The notes beneath the pieces are model-generated. The model had not been told where the DNA came from. It made no database searches and saw nothing but the letters and a program-made list of their open reading frames with translations. Below, piece after piece: positions 57,296-64,000 of a DNA stretch of 64,000 bases. The stretch is from Eumeta japonica. Its lineage: Eukaryota > Arthropoda > Insecta > Lepidoptera > Psychidae. A program made the translations under genes and the position numbers. Within the stretch, counting starts at the first letter, position 1. Every line of letters starts with the position of its first letter. The DNA lies in NCBI GenBank assembly GCA_005406025.1, contig BGZK01000076.1, positions 372,001 to 436,000 on the forward strand, read 5' to 3'.

Positions 57296-58045
57296 GTCTA
57301 AAAACCTGTGTGAGATGCAATTTGAAGATATTACACGCACATATGTGTATGCCTTTTTGAAGTTCTGCAACGGTTAACTGATAATGATTTTTAAAACAAT
57401 GCTTCAAATTAAAATTATTAAATGACTTTAAAAAACCCTTATTTTAGTTACAAAATAAGCGATTGTCTAGCAAAGGATTTGCCGTAATGAGTTCTTTGCC
57501 CAACTGTTATTTTTTGGCATTAAAATAACAAGAGTGTAATTATATTTCCATCATCTGTACAACGCCTGCAATATTGAACCTGATATGGCTGAATGTCTCC
57601 ATTTTTAGGTATCTTTCAAAACGCCAAATAATTCCATCGTTTTTAATACTTAGCATGTAAACTGTTAAATGAAATATATAATAACGACATTTTTACATAT
57701 AAAGGATAAATAATACAAACAAATCAAACAATTCGTAATAACTGAACATACTAATTGGGTATTCCAAAGCATTTTAGAGATTTATTTCCTGAATACAAAC
57801 ACGATGTAAAATATTCAAAGTAATTTTTGAAAATGAATAGGTTTATTTACTTTGAATATTTATTTTTTTGTATAATTTTTAAAGCCAGGTTATTATCATG
57901 TTAATGCTGCATGAGCATTACCCCTCACAATTTAACATTAAGAGGGTTTAAACCTCACACCTTCGACGCTTATAGGGCTGCCGTTGGCCGCCTTGGACAT
58001 AACTAATTGGACTTAACTAAAACCTTCTTGACTTTAGCCCTCTTT
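57296..58045. other. AT-rich non-coding DNA
   Basis: CTTTGAATATTTATTT near 57850 and ATATTCAAAGTAA near 57812 form a short inverted pair. Nothing else recognised. Confidence 0.5.
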
Positions 58046-58113
58046 GGGTATCGAACTTGTGACCCTCTAATTTGAAGGCGAACGCGCCGATTACTCGACC
58101 GCTACCGCGCTTC
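58046..58113 (-). repeat. tRNA-like SINE head, second type
   Basis: Minus strand: GCGCGGTAGCGGTCGAGTAATCG has an A-box-like TAGCGGTCGAG, and 45 bases on, GGTCACAAGTTCGATACCC has a B-box-like GTTCGATAC. Acceptor-stem ends do not pair, so it is a SINE or tRNA relic, of a different type from the copies at 4, 10 and 44 kb. Confidence 0.55.
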
Positions 58114-59724
58114 TAATTGATTTCTACCTTACGGAATAATTTTTCCACGTCAACATTTTATGAGCTTTATTTTATTAAAAAATATGAAATAAACAAAATT
58201 CACTATTTTGGCATTACGTGCTTTCGTCAATATTTACAGTAATATGGAGGCCTTTGAGTCAATTATGTTTTGGTTGAGGATTTAAATAAAGTCCCAAAAC
58301 ATTAAAAACTATGAGGATATTTGATGTGATCAAATGTGGCTTTTATTATTTTTTTAATGCTTTTCTTTTGAACTGTTTGTATATAAAAATTACCAAAAAA
58401 AATCATGATCTATTTCTATATCGTATATGGTTTTTATGGATTCAACAGAAATAAATGCATTATCTTGTACTAATACTATTATATGCAAAGAGTGAATATA
58501 TTCTGATATATGAAATTATATTTTTCTGACTTCTCATGTAATAATTACGTTAATAAATTGAATGAAAATTTTGCATAATAAAATAATTCATTTGCACACA
58601 GCCAAATCAATATTTTATTTTATTTATACCGTTATATTAAATATATATTAAAAGTATTTTGTTGCCCCACTCATTAGAATACAGAGACGAAATAAACAAA
58701 GAGAGAGAATGTTTTTACCCAATATAGACTAATTGCGCATTCTTGTTGAAAATTAGAAGATTTTTTTCTACCACTGATGATATATCGATTTAACTCCTTG
58801 TCGGTCACCTCATATCATAATATCGTAGTTTGTTTATTTACATCTATAAATAAATGTATAAACATGAAGTATATAATTTAATATCCTTTTCAACTCCTTG
58901 AAAATTTTAACGCCTATCATGAATTTTCTTACATCTATGTGTATTGCCTATGTTAATGTTGCAGGCGTAAAGTTAAATGTATCCAGCGTCAAGCAGTACT
59001 TATTTGAGGTGAAGTGTGACCGTAAGATATACAATAAGCAATGGGCTTATTAAGTATTCATATAACAAACAATGTCTCGTCAAGTGTTGAAGATTTGCCC
59101 TGCTACTCTTTTTGCTTCGGGAGAGAGACAGAAAATACACAGCACATCCGTTCGACTGTCGTGACTTGCGTACATAGTTCGTAAATAAAATAAACTGTTA
59201 AAACCAGACTAAATATTTATTTTTCAAATTGAATTTTAATTAGTGTAAAAAATATTTTATTCCCTTGATTGTCACCTTAGTCTTATCTAAACGCTGTTTT
59301 ATTTTGTAATAAAAATATATACAATATGAAGAAAAATGTAAATTTAGAAACCTTACCTTTCTTTTACGTTTATTTATTTACAAAACTATTATTTAATTTA
59401 TATATTCGTATTATGTTCAAGGGCATCGTCAGCCAATAAGTTAAGGAGGCCAGGGATAATTATTGATTATAAGATTCAATATTTGCTTACAATCTAAACC
59501 TTTCGGCGACGCTCTTGATGTTTCTGTTATTTATAATTCATTACGTACAGTGTAGAAATATTAAGACATTTTTCTTTTCATTTCTTTACCAATCTCGAAT
59601 ATTTAATAATCCCGGACTTTCCTCTGAAGTCGAATTCGTTTTGTGGTAATTGCCGATTGTATAGGCCAACTCCTGGAAACATCCTAAAAAAGTGTTGACT
59701 TAGACACAAAATAACCTGACTCAC
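58114..59724. other. AT-rich non-coding DNA, probably intron if the exon below is real
   Basis: Nothing recognised. It would be the intron following the mini-exon on the minus strand. Confidence 0.45.
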
Positions 59725-59806
59725 CTGATGATGAGCGTGCTTGTGCTCGCTGCTGTCCGACACGCTGGACGGCACACGGCGTCGGCACCAGCGTCGGCAC
59801 ACACAC
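59725..59806 (-). CDS. candidate 82-base internal exon with consensus splice sites
   Basis: On the minus strand, TTTTTTTTGTCTTGCATGCAG (from 59827) ends exactly at a G+C-rich block, 59806 to 59725, which is followed at once by the donor GTGAGT (59724-59719). The block is about 65% G+C against an AT-rich surround. One frame, opening after the first base, reads VPSSVSDSSEHKHAHHQ at its end, with the last codon CAG complete at the donor. The other two frames are also open, so the coding frame is not proven. I do not recognise the protein. It fits an internal exon of a minus-strand gene whose other exons lie outside or are too small to see. Confidence 0.5.
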
Positions 59807-60264
59807 CTGCATGCAAGACAAAAAAAATGCCAATTATATATTTTCACGTATGACCTTTATTTATAAATACGTAAGCAATATTGGTAAATAAATAGAAAAA
59901 TAATATGCAGAGATATACAATAAACAATAATAGCAAAAATATTTAAAAATGTAATGGTAAATTAATACGACATTCAGGATTTAATTTGAAATGTCTGTTT
60001 TGATATTTGACCTGTAACAATGGTCATCGGCGATGCGTGTCCAGTAATCCTGTTAGCTTTCGTCGCACTTGTTCAAAGTTAGCTGTAGAACGAGCATTAG
60101 CAGTAATTGTGTTTGTACATTATTGTACGTTGTTAAGTCAAGTCCTAATGGCGCGTAATAGTTGCAGCGGTGGGTAATGCTGCTGCATCTTTAACTGCAG
60201 GAGTTTGTCAGTTCGGAATTACTACGAGAACTTAGGTCTCAGAAAGGGCTATCAATGGGTTCAT
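59807..60264. other. non-coding DNA
   Basis: 60000-60240 is somewhat GC-richer (GGTCATCGGCGATGCGTG, GGCGCGTAATAGTTGCAGCGG) and may be part of the repeat that ends at 60.3 kb. No gene. Confidence 0.45.
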
Positions 60265-60320
60265 CTGCCTCCGATGGATGATATTGTTGCAATAACTTGA
60301 AGTACCCCACCTCGCCTATT
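60265..60320 (+). repeat. dispersed repeat Z, copy 1
   Basis: CCTCCGATGGATGATATTGT, then TTGCAATAACTTGAAGTACC, CCACCTCGCC. The same order (TTCTATGGATGGATCGATGT, AACAACTTGTAGTACC, TTACCTCGCC) recurs at 62.83-62.88 kb. Confidence 0.6.
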
Positions 60321-60608
60321 ATTGTCTTCACTTTTACATTTGCTTTTTTGATTATGCTATCGGCATGCATCACTCACACAAATGATTACGTAGTATATAC
60401 ATTTAGCGAACACTATCCAGAAAGTGGGCAATAAAGCAAAACTTGTTACTTTGCTTGTTTTTAGACATATGATTGTATCGGATTGCGTAGAGTATGAGGA
60501 CCTAAATATTTGATATATTTAATATTTATATGGGACACAATAAAGCCCACTTGTGTCCTTTATATACTAAGCTCTGCGGCATCGCACAAAGATCCATCTG
60601 TTGTGACG

Positions 60609-60609
<1 letters not shown>
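60321..60609. other. AT-rich non-coding DNA
   Basis: Nothing recognised. Confidence 0.5.

Positions 60610-60651
<42 letters not shown>
60610..60651. repeat. (TA)n microsatellite
   Basis: About 21 uninterrupted TA units. Confidence 0.95.
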
Positions 60652-60655
<4 letters not shown>

Positions 60656-60904
60656 CCTAAAATCATTATGATCAGTTATAAAGACATTTAATTTGTGTAT
60701 AGATGTGCAATCTTACAGGTTTTACTGCGCTGCGGTTGAATGTCTACACATAGTATTCACACCAAGAATGTTCTACTTAAAATTTAAAAAATAATTTTAT
60801 TAGTATAGTAAATGTAATATATTTCACAAATACTTGACTTATTTTTTGCATAATAGACTGTATAAATGTGTATAGTTTATATAATTTTTCCTCTAATATA
60901 AAAA
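60652..60904. other. AT-rich non-coding DNA
   Basis: Nothing recognised. Confidence 0.5.
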
Positions 60905-61175
60905 ACTAACTTTTGCTCGCTGCTCCGCCCTTATAGACTTAAAATGAATTCCTTCATCTTGCATACCGCACCACTACGAAATCAAGTTCTCAACCACTAC
61001 CTCGTTCTCAGTTCTGATCTTGGCCGTGCTCTCGTTGTCAATTCCTTTTATTCCCTATTCCGATTTGCAGTCCCGATTCTGACTCCTTTGGTCCCCTGTC
61101 CTGATCTCAATTTCGGTTGCGGTCTCGCTTTCAATTCTGGTCCTGACCCCGTTATCTAATCTACTCTCCGTCCCG
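60905..61175 (-). repeat. degenerate purine-rich repeat family, copy F
   Basis: Plus strand starts ACTAACTTTTGCTCGCTGC, TCCGCCC, AAAATGAATTCCTTCATC, then a pyrimidine-rich degenerate tract (CTCGTTCTCAGTTCTGATC, TCCCGATTCTGACTCC, ATCTCAATTTCGG). Its reverse complement ends GATGAAGGAATTCATTTTAAG, the end of copies A and B. The frame across it is open only by composition. Confidence 0.65.
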
Positions 61176-61249
61176 CATTATGTATTCATTAGAGAGAAAG
61201 AAGAATAATATATAAGATGTGAACATTTTTTTTTTTTGATAAAATTAGC

Positions 61250-61382
61250 GTTAAATCTGTTCTTAGTGAGGGTCTATATCCCGAAAAGAGTAATTATGCT
61301 AAAGTTTTAGTCAATCGGACCCATAGTTCGGGGATCGCGTGATAAGTCAGTCAGTCAGTCAGTGATATTTCGCTTATATACC
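61250..61382 (+). repeat. dispersed repeat end with GTCA array
   Basis: TTTTAGTCAATCGGACCCATAG, TTCGGGGATCGCGTGATAAG, then TCAGTCAGTCAGTCAGTGA and TATTTCGCTTATATA. This order is one I associate with ends of lepidopteran retroelements. It lies directly before the mariner. Confidence 0.5.
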
Positions 61383-61391
61383 ATTACCATA

Positions 61392-62615
61392 CAAAAGGTC
61401 GAGGAAAAAGTTTTTCCATATTTTATGTACAACATCAAGATAATTTTCTTGATATTTTATTTATATTTAATTATAATATATACATACCACTTTGTTCAAC
61501 AACTTGTTGCCATTTTGTAGGTAGTGACATAATCTCATTTATGTAGAAATTTTGGGATTACTGATCAAAAAACGGCGACAACTAGTTTTGACAGTCCCCT
61601 CTTAATGTTAACCTAACACTACCTAAAGAGAGACCTGGAGAAACCCAAGCAGGTAAAAATCTGAAGGTGAAACTATAGGATTTAGGACTATACTAAACTC
61701 TCTCAATATTTGCTGAGTGGCTAAATATATGCGTGGTCTGACGTTGCCATGGTGAAAATACACACCCTTTCTGTTGATGAATTCCGGCTGTTTTTCTCTA
61801 CTTCTTCCGTGAGTCTCATCAGTTGTTGACAGTAGAGATCCAAATTGATGGTTTTACTCGGCGGTAAAAGCTCATAATGAATAATACCCTTCCATTCCCA
61901 CCATACACATAGCATCAACTTGTTACGAGTTAAGAGTTCATCCAGGTTTCGCTATAGTCTGTAAAGCTTCTTTGCCTTTTGACTATGGTCTTTTTCGCAC
62001 GTTCTTATCGTAGGTAATCCATTTTTTATCACCAGTAATCAATTTTTTCAAAATCGGTTTGGTTTCATTACGTTTCAATAAAGAAACGCAAATGAGTACA
62101 CGATTGGTTAGATTTTTTTCAGTGAACTCGTGTGGGACCCAAGTATCAAACTTTATTGTATATCCAGGTATTTTGAAATGGGTCAAAACTGGGGATTGAC
62201 CATAACCCCAGATTTTTAGCTTTGTTGTATGAAACAATATGCAGATCTTGCTCCTTTTTTTTCCAAAATGGCATCCACTTTATCGGTAACAGATCGAACC
62301 GAGCTAAGTTCATCTTTGACATCAAAATTACCAGACTGAAAACGCTTGCACAATTTTATCCAACTCTCACCGACACTGCATTAGCTCCATAAACGTCACA
62401 ATTTTTTTGCGCAGCTTATGTCGTGTTTTTCTCTGTTTTATAGTAAAACTTCAAAATGTATTGAATTCCTACTTTAAATTCACTCATTTCGGTGAACAGA
62501 AATACATTATAAAAATGGCGCGACACCGTTTAAGCTAGATACAAAACAGCACAACCAAAGAGATTGCAATTTTTTGCTTATGAATTACGAAAAAATCTTT
62601 TTCTCCGACCTTTAT
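61392..62615 (-). mobile_element. mariner transposon, complete outline, dead
   Basis: Cut-and-paste DNA transposon of about 1.22 kb, the usual mariner length. Terminal inverted repeats: AAAGGTCGAGGAAAAAGTTTTTCC at 61394 on and, on the other strand, AAAGGTCGGAGAAAAAGATTTTTTCG from 62613 inward, with TA dinucleotides just outside. The transposase reads on the minus strand from ATG 62487-62485 (MSEFKVGIQYILKFYYK). It is stopped early and later resumes with WVPHE (about 62127-62141), ITGDKKW and MLCVWWEWKGIIHYELLPP. Confidence 0.9.
61480..62487 (-). pseudogene. mariner transposase, decayed
   Basis: Of the DD34D catalytic triad, the first Asp survives in TGDKKW (62028-62030; the family has TGDEKW). 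The second lies in a shifted frame as FHHGN (about 61747-61757), so the Asp of HHDN has become Gly. The third survives in SPSDF (61657-61670). The C-terminal KMATSC phrase near 61515 parallels the family's LPTKWQQVV region. At least one stop lies about 16 codons in, with several frameshifts after it. Inactive. The motif style (WVPHE, CVWWDWKG, YELLPPGKT) fits the insect mariners. Confidence 0.88.
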
Positions 62616-62829
62616 ATATATATAGGCTCTTCAATGTTCGTTGATTTTCAAGCTTCAAGGATAGGTAGAAAAAGTATAGAAATCAAAAACTAGACGACCT
62701 ATAAAAAAAAGAATGTATCTTGTAAGAAAATATTTTCTAAGAATGAAAAGAACATGAGGTCACAGATTTCATGTTAAAAGATCATAAACCTTCAACCACG
62801 CAGACACGGGTCTTCCACGATAGAAATGG
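62616..62829. other. AT-rich non-coding DNA
   Basis: Nothing recognised. Confidence 0.5.
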
Positions 62830-62890
62830 ACTTCTATGGATGGATCGATGTAACAACTTGTAGTACCTTACCTCGCCGAGACTGCACCCA
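62830..62890 (+). repeat. dispersed repeat Z, copy 2
   Basis: TTCTATGGATGGATCGATGT, AACAACTTGTAGTACC, TTACCTCGCC: the same phrases as at 60.27-60.32 kb. The two copies flank the mariner and copy F at a distance of about 2.5 kb in the same orientation. Confidence 0.6.
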
Positions 62891-64000
62891 ACACTAAAGA
62901 AGAAATATTTGATATGTGCGACAATTTGTGTAATTTCTTTTTAAGTATATAGACTATCTATTCAGAATGTGTTGTTTTGTAAAATTCTAATGTACCTTAT
63001 TATAAATTTATTTTCCTGTGAAATTTACAAAAAATAATGCCATCTTTAAATATATAAAAAAATCTCTAATTGTTTTCTAAAAATTAATTACTTTCGATTT
63101 TTCATATGTACTTGGCAATTTTAAAATGACACCAGGAATTGCTGATGACCACCATCTCAGAAGTTGTTGTTATCGTGTTTAACGTAAGATCTACTTTAAT
63201 AATAGCACTGTTAGTTAAAAATGAAAAATATGATTTGTAGACGATGAATGAAAACCGAAATTTATTGTTGTAAAAAAATATTACAGCTAACGTCACGTGT
63301 ACATTTTCGATAATATTGCAATCGAATTTTGAAACGAGTTGACAAGTCTTTTTTTAATATTGCACAACAACAATTATTATATAAAAATGCAATGAGTCCA
63401 CTACACAAGTCAAAGTAACATTCGTATGGTTTATAAACCCTTTAAGATAAATAGACAACGGTGCGTTACCCGTGGCAATCTCTACATTCTTAACCACATT
63501 TTCAACAAATATTACCGATTTCACATAAAAAGAAGTAACTACACTCGGTTCATGATTAAATTGTGATCACATACCGCGGATATCATATTTTAGCTTTACC
63601 ATTAAAAAAAAATGCCGATTGTGAATTTACATTCTCTTTTGCGTTCATTTATAATTTATATAAGAATGTACGCAGCGCCCCTAACGGTCGACTCCGAATT
63701 TCCTATATATTTGTGTTGAAAAACACAAACGGAACGGCATCTAATCATCAAAAAGTGAGACCCGACCGATGACCCTACCTTCTGATTGTGCCATCGCCGA
63801 GTAGATAAAACCCCCTTGCATGCTTTCGTTTTACTTTTACTTTTTAGACAAAAAATAAAGTTGTTTTTCTTTTCTCACCTGCCTACTGTGAAAAAGTTTG
63901 ATATAAGTTCTTCCCGAATTAAACTTTGGACGTTCCGCTTTACTTTCGTCTTTACGTTTGTATTCGCTTCGTGAAGAGTAAGTAAGCAGGTTGGACGGAA
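62891..64000. other. AT-rich non-coding DNA
   Basis: Around 63670-63790 a moderately GC-rich stretch (GCAGCGCCCCTAACGGTCGAC, GAGACCCGACCGATGACCC) shows no coding or repeat family I can name. Nothing else recognised. Confidence 0.5.

Noticed and set aside
58046..58113. tRNA gene
   Set aside because: A- and B-box-like sequences exist, but the acceptor stem does not pair and no anticodon arm can be drawn; treated as a SINE head or relic.
1..64000. CRISPR array, operons, prokaryotic genes
   Set aside because: No regularly spaced repeats, no dense coding, and the transposon content is that of an insect; the window is eukaryotic.

Overview
The window is eukaryotic, AT-rich, almost gene-free DNA, most likely from a moth or butterfly. 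No intact protein-coding gene can be read in it. The lepidopteran call rests on the kinds of decayed mobile DNA present: a mariner, an RTE-like LINE, a Penelope-like element, tRNA-derived SINE heads, the GGGCGGCGGTGA-type retroelement tail, and dispersed repeats with a (C/G)AAGTGC-type end that I associate with Lepidoptera. Family identities come from motif recognition, not from a search. Most open reading frames longer than 60 codons are chance, repeat-derived or antisense.

The most interesting object is at about 27.56-29.10 kb: an endogenous viral element, a broken fossil of the superfamily 1 RNA helicase part of a plus-strand RNA virus replicase of the virga/tobamo-like group. Helicase motifs I to VI can be followed on the plus strand. 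Motif I lies in the same frame as the 28.3-29.0 kb open stretch but is separated from it by two stop codons, and the upstream linker has a stop and frame changes. Several key residues are altered, so it is not a working enzyme.

Layout. 0-10 kb: AT-rich DNA with a 60-bp near-perfect palindrome (2.2 kb), an 8-copy CTAAT array (2.8 kb), a SINE head, CpG-rich patches and the first copies of a degenerate purine-rich repeat family. 10-20 kb: SINE head, an inverted-repeat-bounded element (11.7-12.1 kb), a roughly 770-bp dispersed repeat with a smaller terminal-inverted-repeat element nested in it (12.8-13.6 kb), CpG-rich patches, more purine-rich repeats and LINE-tail fragments. 20-27 kb: a Penelope-like remnant and a second, inverted copy of the 18.7 kb repeat. 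27.5-31.2 kb: the viral fossil, one unexplained 156-codon minus-strand ORF, and a second, inverted copy of the 13 kb repeat. 34.2-36 kb: an RTE-like LINE pseudogene on the minus strand. 37-57 kb: few recognisable transposons, but a run of CpG-rich patches (41.6, 42.7, 43.1, 45.3, 47.7, 48.6, 52.8, 55.9 and 57.2 kb) that look like conserved regulatory DNA or short exons of a large-intron gene. 58-64 kb: a SINE head, a strong minus-strand mini-exon candidate (59,725-59,806) with textbook splice sites, and a complete but dead mariner (61.39-62.61 kb).

Taken together this looks like the inside or flank of a gene with very long introns, its exons (if any) very small here, peppered with old mobile elements. 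The observations most worth following are the viral helicase fossil, the purine-rich repeat family whose copies carry different stems around a similarly placed loop, the long perfect hairpins, the nested insertion, and the splice-bounded mini-exon.
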